A DNA stretch of 64,000 bases, from positions 10,441 through 74,440 of the forward strand of contig CAMILZ010000008.1 in NCBI GenBank assembly GCA_946223075.1, given 5' to 3'. Source of the DNA: an uncultured Dermabacteraceae bacterium (GTDB lineage Bacteria > Actinomycetota > Actinomycetes > Actinomycetales > Dermabacteraceae). Positions 50,853 to 60,234 of this stretch are shown here, piece after piece. Numbering within the stretch: position 1 is the first letter of the stretch; each line of letters starts with the position of its first letter. The notes under the pieces are model-generated. The model saw only the letters and a list, made by a program, of their open reading frames with translations. It searched no databases and had not been told where the DNA came from. Position numbers and translations under genes: made by a program.

Positions 50853-51887
50853 ATGAAGGTCGGCATTCTGACTTCTGGCGGCGATTGCCCAGGGCTCAAC
50901 GCGGTGATCCGCGGGGCCGTACTCAAGGGGGACTCGATTTACGAAGATGAGTTCGTGGGCTACCTCGACGGCTGGAAGGGCGTGCGCGACGACGAGTTCA
51001 TTCCGATCCCTCGTCGGCTCGTGCGCGGCATTGGTCGCCAGGGCGGCACAATCCTCGGCACCTCTCGCGTCAATCCGTTCCACGAGGACGGCGGCGGCGC
51101 TGACGGCGTGCGGAAGGTTCTCGAGGACCACGAGGTTGACGCACTCATCGCCATCGGTGGCGACGGCACGCTCTACACGGCCAACCGCCTCGCCGAAGCG
51201 GGAATCCCCATCGTCGGCGTCCCGAAAACCGTGGACAACGATCTCGACGCCACCGATTACACGTTCGGCTTCCACACCGCGGTCGACATCGCGACGGAAA
51301 ACCTCGATCGCTTGCGCATGACCGGGAACAGCCATCACCGCTGCATGGTCGCCGAGGTCATGGGCCGCAGCGTCGGATGGATCGCGCTGCATTCGGGGAT
51401 GGCCGCGGGCGCGCACGTCATCTGCATTCCCGAGTACCCGCTCACGATCGAGGAAATTTGCGAGTATGTCGCGCAGCGTGCCGCGCGTTCGAAGCGCCGC
51501 TCGCCGCTCGTCGTTGTCGCCGAGGGGTATGTCCCCAAGGATGCCCCCGCGGACTTCATGGACTACGAAATGGACGAGTTCGGCCGCCCGCGTTTCGGTG
51601 GCGTCGCCCAGCGCCTCGCCCCCTACATCGAAAAAGCCACGGGGATCGAAACCCGTGCGACTGTGCTCGGACATATCCAGCGCGGTGGCGAACCAAATGC
51701 GTACGACCGCGTCCTCGCGACCCGTTTCGGCATGGCCGCGATCGATCTCGTTCACGAAGGAGGCTTCGGCCGCATGGTTTCGCTTCGAGGAACGGACATC
51801 GTCAATGAGCCTCTCACCGAAGCGATCGATTCGGTCAAGCGCGTGCCGAAATCTCGCTGGGACGAGGTGCGCGTTCTCTTCGGCTAG
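50853..51887 (+). CDS. pfkA: 6-phosphofructokinase, probably ATP-dependent
   Basis: Phosphorylates fructose 6-phosphate. 344 residues with the actinobacterial PfkA pattern: LTSGGDCPGLNAVIRGAV, IAIGGDGTLYTANRL, GVPKTVDNDLDATDYTFGF, EVMGRSVGWIALHSGMAAGA and RATVLGHIQRGGEPNAYDR. In this group the residue after GGD separates donors: Gly here (GGDGT) indicates ATP, Asp would indicate pyrophosphate, while the Lys of PKTVDND is shared with PPi enzymes. A TAGGAT -10 hexamer at 50812-50817 and RBS AAGAGAG precede the ATG. Confidence 0.92.
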   Translation: MKVGILTSGGDCPGLNAVIRGAVLKGDSIYEDEFVGYLDGWKGVRDDEFIPIPRRLVRGIGRQGGTILGTSRVNPFHEDGGGADGVRKVLEDHEVDALIAIGGDGTLYTANRLAEAGIPIVGVPKTVDNDLDATDYTFGFHTAVDIATENLDRLRMTGNSHHRCMVAEVMGRSVGWIALHSGMAAGAHVICIPEYPLTIEEICEYVAQRAARSKRRSPLVVVAEGYVPKDAPADFMDYEMDEFGRPRFGGVAQRLAPYIEKATGIETRATVLGHIQRGGEPNAYDRVLATRFGMAAIDLVHEGGFGRMVSLRGTDIVNEPLTEAIDSVKRVPKSRWDEVRVLFG

Positions 51888-51900
51888 ACACACCGGGAGC

Positions 51901-51936
51901 TTGCGTCCACGGTTTGCTTTTTGATAATTATTCTCA
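51901..51936 (+). promoter_or_regulatory. ZIP-gene promoter overlapped by a Fur/Zur-type operator
   Basis: TTGCGT (51901-51906) and GATAAT (51923-51928) are 16 bases apart and form a convincing promoter. TGATAAT-T-ATTCTCA (51922-51936) is a 7-1-7 inverted repeat with one mismatch to the Fur-family consensus TGATAATnATTATCA, and it covers the -10 hexamer. A metal-loaded repressor bound here would block polymerase directly. Zur is the likeliest given the zinc transporter downstream. Confidence 0.65.
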
Positions 51937-51938
51937 AC

Positions 51939-52712
51939 ATGCTGACCGCGCTCATCCTCACGACGATCGCCGGACTTGCGACGATCCTCGGTTCCCTCAT
52001 AGCCCTGAGCGGGCGCGCCCGAGAGCCGAAAGCCCTCGGCGCCGCTCTGGCATTCGCCGCGGGAGCGATGCTCACCGTGAGTGCACTCGAGCTTCTCCCC
52101 CACTCGTTTGACGAACTCGGGGCGGGCCCCGCACTCACGTATGCCGCCGTGGGGCTCGTGATTGTCGGAGTTCTCGACTTCAGTTCGCGCGTGTGGGAAC
52201 AGCGCTCGGCCAAGGCAGCTTACGAAGCCGGGCAACCGTCGGACCCCGCCTCCACACGCCAGCTCCTGCGAACGGGGCTCATGACCGCACTCGCCCTCAC
52301 CGCGCACAACATTCCCGAGGGATTTACGACCTTCGCGAGCGCCCTCCAGGGCGTCGAATTCGCCTTTCCCCTTGCCGCGGCGATTGCGCTGCACAATATC
52401 CCCGAAGGTGTCGCCGTTGCTGCGCCGATCCTCCACGCGACCGGCTCCCGCGCGAAGGCGATCGCCGCAACCGCGCTGTCGGGGCTCTCCGAGCCCGTCG
52501 GCGCCCTCACCCTCTACGGCGTTCTCACTCTCACGGGCACCGCGGCGAATCTCGAATGGACGACCCCCTTGATCGCGGGTGTCATGATCGCGATCAGCAC
52601 GGTCGAGCTCCTCCCCCTCGCCCATGCGCACGCGAAGCTCACGCGCACACTCGCGTGGTGCGCGATCGGCAGCCTCGTGATGGCCGGGAGCCTCTGGGCA
52701 CTCGGCGGGTGA
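51939..52712 (+). CDS. ZIP family divalent metal transporter
   Basis: Imports zinc or a related metal. About 257 residues with eight predicted membrane segments. The binuclear metal site is seen twice as HNIPEGFTTFASAL and HNIPEGVAVAAPIL in membrane segments 4 and 5, as in ZupT, plus ISTVELLPLAHAHAKL. ATG 51939 is chosen: the TTG 18 bases earlier would put the operator inside the gene. No ribosome site is visible, so the message may be almost leaderless. Confidence 0.9.
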   Translation: MLTALILTTIAGLATILGSLIALSGRAREPKALGAALAFAAGAMLTVSALELLPHSFDELGAGPALTYAAVGLVIVGVLDFSSRVWEQRSAKAAYEAGQPSDPASTRQLLRTGLMTALALTAHNIPEGFTTFASALQGVEFAFPLAAAIALHNIPEGVAVAAPILHATGSRAKAIAATALSGLSEPVGALTLYGVLTLTGTAANLEWTTPLIAGVMIAISTVELLPLAHAHAKLTRTLAWCAIGSLVMAGSLWALGG

Positions 52713-52784
52713 GCACGCCCTCTCGCCGTGTCTTGCTCCTGGTACGTTTGAGGGGTTCGTGCCCGTGACCGCGAGGAGATGCCG

Positions 52785-55019
52785 ATGTCCACCATCATGT
52801 ACACCATCACCGACGAAGCCCCCATGCTTGCGACCGCATCGCTCCTGCCGATCGTGCGCGGCTTCGTCTCGAAGGCGGGCGTTGACGTCGCGACGCGGGA
52901 CATCTCGCTCGCGGGCCGTATCCTCGCCGCTTTCGCGGATCGCCTCCCGGAGGACCAGCGCGAAGGCGACGCCCTCGCTGAGCTCGGCTCCCTCGCCCAA
53001 ACGTCCGAGGCAAACATCATCAAGCTTCCGAACATTTCGGCATCTGTGCCACAGCTCAAGGCCGCGATCGCCGAACTCCAGGCACGCGGCTACGATCTCC
53101 CCGACTACCCTGAATCCCCTTCGAGCGAGGACGAGCGCGAAATCCGCTCCCGCTACGACGCCGTCAAGGGCTCTGCCGTGAATCCCGTGCTGCGCGAGGG
53201 CAACTCCGATCGCCGCGCCCCGCGCGCCGTCAAGAACTTCGCGAAAGCGCATCCGCACCGCATGGGGGAGTGGAGCAGCGAGTCCCGCACTCAGGTCGCA
53301 ACGATGAGCGAAGGCGACTTCCGCGCGAGCGAGCAAAGTTTCGTGGTGCGCGGCGAAAAGACGTTCAAGATCGTCCACGTCGCGCCCGACGGCACCGAAA
53401 CCGTCCTGAAAAACGAGGTGAAAGCCACCGACGGCGACATCATCGACGCGAGTGTCATGAGCGCTCGCGCCCTCGACGCCTTCCTCGCGGCGCAGATCGA
53501 CGAGGCCCGCGAGCGCGGCGTCCTCTTCTCGCTCCACCTCAAGGCCACGATGATGAAGGTGAGCGATCCCGTCATCTTCGGCCACGCCGTGCGCGCCTTC
53601 TTCCCCGAGGTCTTCACACGCTTCGGGGCGGAACTCGAGGCGGCGGGCCTTTCCGCGAACAACGGCCTCGGCGCTATTTACGGGGGCCTCGATGCTCTTG
53701 GCGCCGGAACCGCCGAGGCAGTTCGCGAGCTCGTCAACGAACGCCTCACCGAAGGCCCCGAGCTCGCCATGGTCGATTCGGATCGCGGTATCACGAACCT
53801 TCACGTCCCGAGCGATGTGATCGTCGATGCGAGCATGCCCGCCATGATCCGCACGAGCGGAAAGATGTGGGGGTCCGACGGCGCCACGCACGACACCCTC
53901 GCCGTGATTCCCGACAGCTCCTATGCCCCCATCTATCAGGTGGTCATTGACGATTGCCGTCGCCACGGCGCATTCGATCCCACGAGTATGGGGACCGTCC
54001 CGAACGTGGGGCTCATGGCGCAAAAGGCCGAGGAGTACGGTAGCCATGACAAGACCTTCATCGCTCCCGCTGATGGCCGTATCGAGGTCCGCTCGACGTG
54101 CGGGTGCGCCGATGCGGCGCTCACGTCGCACGAGGTCGAAGCTGGCGACATTTTCCGCGCGTGCCACACGAAGGATGCGCCCGTGCGCGATTGGGTCGCT
54201 CTCGCTGTGCGCCGCGCGCGCTTGAGCGATACCCCCGCGCTCTTCTGGCTCGATCCCGAGCGCGCACACGACCGCGAAGTTGCCGCGAAGGTCGAACGCT
54301 ACCTCGCCGAGGACAACACGGACGGTCTCGACATTCGAGTGCTGAGTCCCGTCGAGGCGATGGCGGAAACCCTCGAGCGCACGCGTGCCGGGCTCGACAC
54401 GATCTCGGTCACGGGCAACGTTCTTCGCGACTACCTCACGGATCTCTTCCCGATCATGGAGCTCGGCACGAGCGCAAAGATGCTTTCGGTCGTGCCGCTC
54501 ATGGCGGGCGGCGGTCTGTTTGAGACGGGCGCCGGGGGCTCCGCGCCCAAGCACGTGCAGCAACTCGTCAGCGAGAACTACCTGCGGTGGGACTCGCTCG
54601 GCGAGTTCCTCGCCCTCGCCGAGTCACTCCGGCACCTCGCGCGCCACGATGGCAATCGAGATGCCGAGGTTCTCGCAAACGCTCTTGACCGCGCGACCGA
54701 GACACTCCTCAACGAGGGCAAGTCTCCCGAGCGCCGCCTCGGCGGTATCGACAACCGTGGCTCGCACTTCTTCCTCGCGCTCTTCTGGGCGCGCGAACTC
54801 GCATCGCAAACGGAATCCACCGAGCTCGCGGAGGCTTTCGCGCCCATCGCACGCGAGCTGAACGACGCGGAGGGCCAGATCGAACGCGAGCTTCTCGACG
54901 TGCAGGGCTCGCCCGCCGACCTCGGCGGCTACTACCGCCCTGATGCCGCTAAGACCGCGGCGGTCATGCGCCCCTCCGCGAAACTGAATTCGATCATCGA
55001 CGCACTCGCGACGCGCTAA
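52785..55019 (+). CDS. icd: Isocitrate dehydrogenase, NADP-dependent, monomeric
   Basis: Oxidises isocitrate to 2-oxoglutarate and CO2 with NADP. About 744 residues, the length of the monomeric type II enzyme (about 740) found in Corynebacterium and other actinobacteria, unrelated in length to the dimeric form. Recognised blocks include IIKLPNISASVPQLKAAIAE, KGSAVNPVLREGNSDRRAP, SLHLKATMMKVSDPVIFGHA and ALFWLDPERAHDREV. The ATG 52785 has GAGGAG six bases upstream; an ATG six bases earlier abuts the ribosome site. It converges on kup. Confidence 0.95.
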   Translation: MSTIMYTITDEAPMLATASLLPIVRGFVSKAGVDVATRDISLAGRILAAFADRLPEDQREGDALAELGSLAQTSEANIIKLPNISASVPQLKAAIAELQARGYDLPDYPESPSSEDEREIRSRYDAVKGSAVNPVLREGNSDRRAPRAVKNFAKAHPHRMGEWSSESRTQVATMSEGDFRASEQSFVVRGEKTFKIVHVAPDGTETVLKNEVKATDGDIIDASVMSARALDAFLAAQIDEARERGVLFSLHLKATMMKVSDPVIFGHAVRAFFPEVFTRFGAELEAAGLSANNGLGAIYGGLDALGAGTAEAVRELVNERLTEGPELAMVDSDRGITNLHVPSDVIVDASMPAMIRTSGKMWGSDGATHDTLAVIPDSSYAPIYQVVIDDCRRHGAFDPTSMGTVPNVGLMAQKAEEYGSHDKTFIAPADGRIEVRSTCGCADAALTSHEVEAGDIFRACHTKDAPVRDWVALAVRRARLSDTPALFWLDPERAHDREVAAKVERYLAEDNTDGLDIRVLSPVEAMAETLERTRAGLDTISVTGNVLRDYLTDLFPIMELGTSAKMLSVVPLMAGGGLFETGAGGSAPKHVQQLVSENYLRWDSLGEFLALAESLRHLARHDGNRDAEVLANALDRATETLLNEGKSPERRLGGIDNRGSHFFLALFWARELASQTESTELAEAFAPIARELNDAEGQIERELLDVQGSPADLGGYYRPDAAKTAAVMRPSAKLNSIIDALATR

Positions 55020-55046
55020 TACCGGTCCGCGCGCGACACCCGGCCT

Positions 55047-56957
55047 TTAGAAGCGCAGGTCGGTTTCGACGCCCATCGAGCGCGCGACCGGAAGGTGGAA
55101 GTGGTCGCTTGCTCGCGCCTGATTCTTGAACATCACGCGGAAAAGCTTCTTCGCGACGAGCGTCGTGAACGACGCGGGCGCGAGCACGAGGTTTGCGCGC
55201 GCTGTGATGAACCACGTGGTCTTGAGACGTTGATTGCTCCAGCGCTCGGTCGCATCTTCGCACGAGGCAAGGAGCCGCATCGCCTTCGGCACGTCGAGGT
55301 GTTCCTTGAAACCGAAGTGCAGATGTACACACTCAACCCCGTCGGGCACGCCTGGGACGTCGACTACCTTGATTCTCTCCTGCGCGCCCACACGCGGGAC
55401 CGGCTCGGTCGTCACTTCGGCGATCACCACGCGCGAATGGAGTGCGCGGTTCACGCGCGTTTGCGTGAGGAGCGCGAGCGGCGGCGTCGTCACGTCCTGG
55501 TGAAGGTACACGACGGTTCCCGGAAGCTTTTGGAGCGGCTTCTTTTCGGTGCGCGATACGAACTCTTCCCACGTTCCGCACAAGTCTTTACGGCGCTCAC
55601 GTAGCCGGTCAGCGCCGGTGCGCCACACGTGCATCATCGCGATGCACAGCGCGGACACGACAAGCGGGATCCAGCCGCCCGTCAAGACTTTCGCGGCGTT
55701 CGCGGCAAACAGGAAGAGTTCGGCGCTCGCGAAGATCGCACACACGAGGATTGCCTTCCACATCGCCCATTCCTTCACGTGACGGAAGTAGAGGAACAGG
55801 AGAGAGGTCGAAAGCAGGAACGAACCCGACACGGCGATGCCGTACGCGCTCGAAAGCCCCTGCGAGGAGCGGAACGCTAGGATGAGCACGAGCGCACCAA
55901 TGCACAGAAGCCAGTTCACACCCGGCACATACACCTGCCCCTTGTGCTCACTCGTGTACGTGTGGGAGAGCCGCGGGAGAAGCCCGAGGCGCTGTGCCTG
56001 CATCGACACGCTGAAGGCTCCCGCGATCACCGCTTGCGACGCGATGATCGTCGCGAGCGTCGCGAGGATGACGACGGGAAACTGAAGAACGTGCGGAACA
56101 AGATCGTAGAACGGGTGGCTCGCGTTGCCCTCGCGAAGCACGAGCGCGCCCTGGCCAAGATAGTTGAGCGCGAGGCACGGGAACACGAGCGCAAACCACG
56201 CCCGCGCGATCGGGCCTCGACCAAAATGCCCCATGTCCGCATAGAGGGCTTCCGCACCCGTCACGGTCAGAACCACGGCACCGAGGGCGAAGAACGCCAT
56301 GAGGGGCTCCGAGGCGATGAACATGAGCGCGTGATGGGGCGAAAGCGCCCAGAGGATTTGCGGAGTCTTCACGACCGAGAGCACACCGAACGTGGCGATC
56401 ACGAGGAACCACACGATCATGACGGGTCCGAAGGCTCGCCCCACAACTCCGGTTCCCCAGCGCTGAATGCTAAAAAGCGCGAGGACGAGCACAAGGGCAA
56501 TCGGCACCACGAGTGGCTCAAGTGCCGGCGAAGCCTCCTCGAGCCCCTCGACGGCAGAAAGGATCGAGATCGCGGGCGTGATGAGCGAATCGCCGTAGAA
56601 CAGGCCCGCGGCACACATGCCGAGCACCATGACGACACCGAGGAGCCCACGAAAACGCGCGCTCGTGAGAACGGACGTGAGCAGTGCGGTGAGCGAAAGT
56701 TCGCCGCCCTCGCCGTCATTGTCGGCCCGAAGCAGCACGCCGACGTACTTAATCGATACGGTGAAGGTGACCGTCCACAGCACAAGTGAGAGCGCGCCGA
56801 AAATATGTTGGGGATCGGGGGGAAGCGGGTGACCGTCGGCCTCCGTCAAGAGAGCTTGGAAGGCGTAAATGGGCGAAGTGCCAATATCGCCAAACACAAC
56901 GCCGAGGGCGGCGACGGACAGTGCAAAAATCCCGCTTTGACGGGCGTGAGAAGTCAT
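55047..56957 (-). CDS. kup: KUP-type potassium uptake protein
   Basis: A proton-coupled potassium importer, about 636 residues. The N-terminal GVVFGDIGTSPIYAFQALLT is the family signature, followed by KYVGVLLRADNDGEGGELSL, FYGDSLITPAISILSAVEGL, and ALYADMGHFGRGPIARAWF. About twelve membrane segments are followed by a soluble C-terminal domain of about 170 residues (VVYLHQDVTTPPLALL, VHLHFGFKEHLDVPKAM). The start at MTSHARQ is chosen over the longer frame; TAGACT stands eight bases before the preceding GTG, suggesting a short or absent leader. Confidence 0.93.
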   Translation of the reverse strand: MTSHARQSGIFALSVAALGVVFGDIGTSPIYAFQALLTEADGHPLPPDPQHIFGALSLVLWTVTFTVSIKYVGVLLRADNDGEGGELSLTALLTSVLTSARFRGLLGVVMVLGMCAAGLFYGDSLITPAISILSAVEGLEEASPALEPLVVPIALVLVLALFSIQRWGTGVVGRAFGPVMIVWFLVIATFGVLSVVKTPQILWALSPHHALMFIASEPLMAFFALGAVVLTVTGAEALYADMGHFGRGPIARAWFALVFPCLALNYLGQGALVLREGNASHPFYDLVPHVLQFPVVILATLATIIASQAVIAGAFSVSMQAQRLGLLPRLSHTYTSEHKGQVYVPGVNWLLCIGALVLILAFRSSQGLSSAYGIAVSGSFLLSTSLLFLYFRHVKEWAMWKAILVCAIFASAELFLFAANAAKVLTGGWIPLVVSALCIAMMHVWRTGADRLRERRKDLCGTWEEFVSRTEKKPLQKLPGTVVYLHQDVTTPPLALLTQTRVNRALHSRVVIAEVTTEPVPRVGAQERIKVVDVPGVPDGVECVHLHFGFKEHLDVPKAMRLLASCEDATERWSNQRLKTTWFITARANLVLAPASFTTLVAKKLFRVMFKNQARASDHFHLPVARSMGVETDLRF

Positions 56958-57061
56958 CACGATCGACGAGTCTAGACCCGCCTGCGCAGGCAAGGCACCG
57001 CGGCAGCTGTCTGCTCCCTCACGAATCCGTAAGGCCGTACATGCGCGTGTGCCTTAACGGG

Positions 57062-57093
57062 GAAATCGCCCCGGCCGAAGCCGAGGCGATTTC
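57062..57093. terminator. Hairpin downstream of tpx
   Basis: GAAATCGCCCCGGC (57062-57075) and GCCGAGGCGATTTC (57080-57093) pair over 14 positions with one mismatch and the loop CGAA. It lies 15 bases beyond the tpx stop on the minus strand. The T tail is short. Confidence 0.6.
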
Positions 57094-57108
57094 ATCAACG
57101 TCGAAAAA

Positions 57109-57603
57109 TCAGAGCGCTGCGAGTGCGGCCTCGTAATCGGGCTCGTCGTCGACGCTCGGCACGAGCTGTGCGTGCACGATCTTGCCGTTTTCGTCGGCAA
57201 CGAGAACGGCACGAGCGAACAGGCCGGCGAAGTCGCCGTCGGAAAGCTCCACACCGTAGTCCTTGCCGAAGCCCGAGCGGAATGCCGAGAACGTGTGAAC
57301 GTCATCGAGGCCCTCAGCGCCGCAGAAGCGCTCCTGCGCGAACGGAAGGTCCATCGACACACCGAGAACGACGGTGTTGTCGAGCGAGGAGGCCTTCTTG
57401 TTGAACGTGCGCAGCTGCGCCTGGCACGTCGGGGTATCCACCGACGGGAAGATGTTCAGCACGATGCGCTTACCGGCGAAGTCCTCGAGAGTGACGTTGC
57501 CGAGCTCGGCATCCGCGAGAGTGAATGCGGGAAGCTGATCGCCAACCTTGGGGAGATCCCCGGTCGTCGACACGGTCGTACCTTCAATGGTGACTTCTGC
57601 CAT
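57109..57603 (-). CDS. tpx: Thiol peroxidase (atypical 2-Cys peroxiredoxin)
   Basis: Reduces hydrogen and organic peroxides using thioredoxin. 164 residues, standard for Tpx. The peroxidatic Cys is in NIFPSVDTPTCQAQLRTFN (near 60) and the resolving Cys in PFAQERFCGAEG (near 94). The N-terminal TVSTTGDLPKVGDQLPAFTL and terminal VPSVDDEPDYEAALAAL are family-typical. ATG 57603 has AGAAGGA upstream and matches family starts. Confidence 0.95.
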   Translation of the reverse strand: MAEVTIEGTTVSTTGDLPKVGDQLPAFTLADAELGNVTLEDFAGKRIVLNIFPSVDTPTCQAQLRTFNKKASSLDNTVVLGVSMDLPFAQERFCGAEGLDDVHTFSAFRSGFGKDYGVELSDGDFAGLFARAVLVADENGKIVHAQLVPSVDDEPDYEAALAAL

Positions 57604-57717
57604 CGCCAATCCTTCTTTCATCGATGTGTGCGGCCGCGGTGTGCGGCCCGTGTACGCCTCGTACAGTAGAACCGTCGTCTGACCGTTGCCAGAAAACCAC
57701 CCGGTCAGGTGAGGCGC

Positions 57718-58746
57718 TTACTTCTTTTCTTCCTGCATGCGCTTGATGGCCTTTTTCACGTCGAAATCGGCCTTCGGGTATGCGGGAGCGATCCGCTCGA
57801 GCGCATCGGTCAGGAGCTGCTGAACGGCGAGCCGCGCGTACCACTTGCGGTCGGCGGGCACGACGTGCCACGGGGCCCACGGCGTGTGAGTCTCTCGAAT
57901 CGCCGCATCGTAGGCATCCATGTACTCTTCCCAATGCTCGCGCTCATCGAGATCGCCGGTATTGAACTTCCAGTGTTTGTCTTCTCGTTCAAGGCGTTCG
58001 TAGAGGCGCTCCCACTGCTCGTCTTTCGAGATATGAAGCATGACCTTCACGACCTCGTAGCCGCGCTCCTCGACGAGCTGCTTTTCGAACCGGTTGATGT
58101 CGTTGTAGCGCTTCGCGAGGGTCTTGTCGTCGGCCCAGCCGTGAACGCGATGGATGAGCACGTCCTCGTAGTGCGAGCGGTCGAACACGCCGATGAATCC
58201 GGGCTCGGGCAGCGCGCGGCGAATGCGCCACAGGAAGTGGCGGTTCTTTTCGGTTGCCGTGGGGGTTTTGAAACCCTTGATCCGAACGCCCTGCGGGTCG
58301 ACGGCGCCGACGACATGGCGCACGATCCCGCCCTTACCGGCCGTGTCCATCCCCTGAATCACGAGGAGCACGCGCCGGCCGTTTTCCTGACCTCGGTGCT
58401 CGGCCCACAGGCGTTCCTGAAGCTCGCTCAAATACGCGGTTCGGGACGCGAGGATGGCCTTGCCGTCTTGCTTGTCACCGTCAAACTCGAGGCGCGCCTT
58501 CGTCGAAAGGTCACGCACCGAGGTGAAACCCTCGAGGTCGGGGGCGAGCTCGTGTCCACGCGGGCGAGCGTCGACGAAGGTGCCGTCTTCAACGATGCCG
58601 AGGGCCGCATCGCTCACCTTGAGGTGCTTCTTCGCCTCGTCAAGAACGATCTTGTCGCGCTGCTCGAGCACGGGCGCCTTCGCCTTCTGCTTCGTGTTTT
58701 TATCGCGCTTCTTGCTCGTGGAGTTCTTCTTATCCTTCTTTGCCAT
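57718..58746 (-). CDS. ppk2: Polyphosphate kinase 2 family protein
   Basis: Transfers phosphate between polyphosphate and a nucleotide. 342 residues. A very basic N-terminal 25 residues precede the domain. Walker A is VIQGMDTAGKGGIVRHVV (near 132), FKTPTATEKNRHFLWRI follows, Walker B is GVFDRSHYEDVLIHRVHGW, and the lid is NDINRFEKQLVEERGYEVVK. The single-domain architecture fits PPK2 class I or III rather than the two-domain class II; whether it acts on AMP, ADP or GDP cannot be told. TAGACT (58758-58753) ends six bases before the ATG, so the message is probably leaderless. Confidence 0.88.
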   Translation of the reverse strand: MAKKDKKNSTSKKRDKNTKQKAKAPVLEQRDKIVLDEAKKHLKVSDAALGIVEDGTFVDARPRGHELAPDLEGFTSVRDLSTKARLEFDGDKQDGKAILASRTAYLSELQERLWAEHRGQENGRRVLLVIQGMDTAGKGGIVRHVVGAVDPQGVRIKGFKTPTATEKNRHFLWRIRRALPEPGFIGVFDRSHYEDVLIHRVHGWADDKTLAKRYNDINRFEKQLVEERGYEVVKVMLHISKDEQWERLYERLEREDKHWKFNTGDLDEREHWEEYMDAYDAAIRETHTPWAPWHVVPADRKWYARLAVQQLLTDALERIAPAYPKADFDVKKAIKRMQEEKK

Positions 58747-58752
58747 CCCCAC

Positions 58753-58758
58753 AGTCTA
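58753..58758 (-). promoter_or_regulatory. -10 hexamer of a probable leaderless promoter for ppk2
   Basis: On the minus strand TAGACT is followed by six bases and then the ATG. That spacing puts the transcription start on the A of the start codon. No ribosome site is present. The -35 region is weak. Confidence 0.5.
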
Positions 58759-58790
58759 GGGAGCGGCGTGGCACGTTCCTAGCGGGGACC

Positions 58791-60050
58791 TTATTCCGTG
58801 GCGCGCCTGTGCGTGAGCGCGATGAAACGCATCACAATGAGCGCACCGAGGGCGATGGCGACCGTCGACACCCACACCGCAGCGTGAAGCCCCGCGTTAT
58901 CCACGATGAGGCCGCCGATGATCGCGCCACCACCGATCGAGATGTTGAACGCGGCGCTATTGAGCGCCGTGCCCGCCTCCACGCGATCCCCCGCTTCGGC
59001 ATTGACGAGCGACTGGATCGACACCGACGCCATGCCGCCAAAGAAGCCCCACACGCCGAGGATGACGAGGGCATTCACGGGCGCGGACATCACGGTTGCG
59101 ACGAGTGTGAGGGCGAGGGCCGATCCGACGGCGAGAACGAGGACGGCAAGCGCCGCCGAACGCTTGATGAGGGGCCCGGCCGCGAAGTTGCCGATGAGGC
59201 CCAATGCGCCGTAGAGAAGCAGGTACATGCTGATTTTTGCCAGATCCACATGCGCGAAGTCCTGAAGGATCGGGCTCACGTAGCTGTACGAAATGAACTG
59301 CCCCGTCACGATGATGAGCGTGAGCACAAAGGCGTACCGCACGCCGCGGAGCCGCACGGCGCCGAGGGTTGAACGAAGGGTTTCCACCGAGGCCGACTGC
59401 ACGGGGCGCACCATGACGATCATGACAATGCCAACGATGAGTGCGAGAATTCCCGTCGCGGCAAAGGCTCCGCGCCAGCCAAATACCGTTCCCAGCCACG
59501 TCGCGAGCGGAAGGCCAAGAACGAGCGCGCTGCCGTTACCGGCGAACGCAATGGTCATGGCGGTTGTGCGGTCTTTCTTTTTCACCTGGCCGGTCGCAAC
59601 GAGAGGAAGTACGGGCCAGTTCATGCCAATCGCGATGCCGGTGAAGATGCGAGAAGCAAGAAACAGCGGCCACGAAGTTGAGAAGAAAGAGATGGCGCAG
59701 CTCACCACGACGGAGAGGAGCGCGAGAAGCAGCACGGTTTTACGGTTCAGGGGTCGGGTCACGCTTGGCACGAGCAGGGCTACAACGCCCGCGATCACGC
59801 CGGGGAGGGTCACGGCAAGTCCGACGGTTCCTCGGCTCACACCGAGGTCATTGGAAATAAGCGTGAGCACGCCGATCGGGAGTTCTTCGATCGTGATAAG
59901 GGTGAAGATGCCAAGTGAAAGCGCGACGACGGCAATCCAGTTCGAGCGTTCAGGTTCGCTGCTCGGCGCAACGTCGGGAAGGTCCGAGGGATCAGCCTCG
60001 GGGTTAATGGCGGGAATCGAGCCAGTCACGGTAGGAGGAACAGCCGACAC
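58791..60050 (-). CDS. MFS transporter (DHA1, AraJ/NepI-like)
   Basis: 419 residues: a polar N-terminal extension of about 35 residues, then twelve predicted membrane segments. Features of sugar/nucleoside-efflux type MFS proteins are FTLITIEELPIGVLTLISND, VTRPLNRKTVLLLALL (the loop 2-3 motif, degenerate), GIAIGMNWPVLPLVA and GNGSALVLGLPLATWLG in segment 5, plus NSAAFNISIGGGAIIGGLI. GTG has AAGGAG six bases upstream. The substrate is unknown. Confidence 0.88.
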   Translation of the reverse strand: MSAVPPTVTGSIPAINPEADPSDLPDVAPSSEPERSNWIAVVALSLGIFTLITIEELPIGVLTLISNDLGVSRGTVGLAVTLPGVIAGVVALLVPSVTRPLNRKTVLLLALLSVVVSCAISFFSTSWPLFLASRIFTGIAIGMNWPVLPLVATGQVKKKDRTTAMTIAFAGNGSALVLGLPLATWLGTVFGWRGAFAATGILALIVGIVMIVMVRPVQSASVETLRSTLGAVRLRGVRYAFVLTLIIVTGQFISYSYVSPILQDFAHVDLAKISMYLLLYGALGLIGNFAAGPLIKRSAALAVLVLAVGSALALTLVATVMSAPVNALVILGVWGFFGGMASVSIQSLVNAEAGDRVEAGTALNSAAFNISIGGGAIIGGLIVDNAGLHAAVWVSTVAIALGALIVMRFIALTHRRATE

Positions 60051-60234
60051 GGCACACTCCTTCTTTATTGTGCGGCAGACACGCGCGGTGCCTGGGCTCG
60101 CGGATCTTGACCCGCGCAGCGTCCATCACTCTAGAAAATGAGGCGAGGGGCCTCCAAGTTCTGGTGGCAGGACTCACCGCACCTTTACCCGTAAGATGAG
60201 ACCGCTCCACACACCTGTTTCGAGAGGACCCTTC

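Noticed and set aside
50811..54563. A 1250-codon open frame on the minus strand across pfkA, the ZIP gene and icd
   Set aside because: It is antisense to three well-identified genes, has a composition dictated by GC-rich third positions, and shows no family motif or ribosome site.
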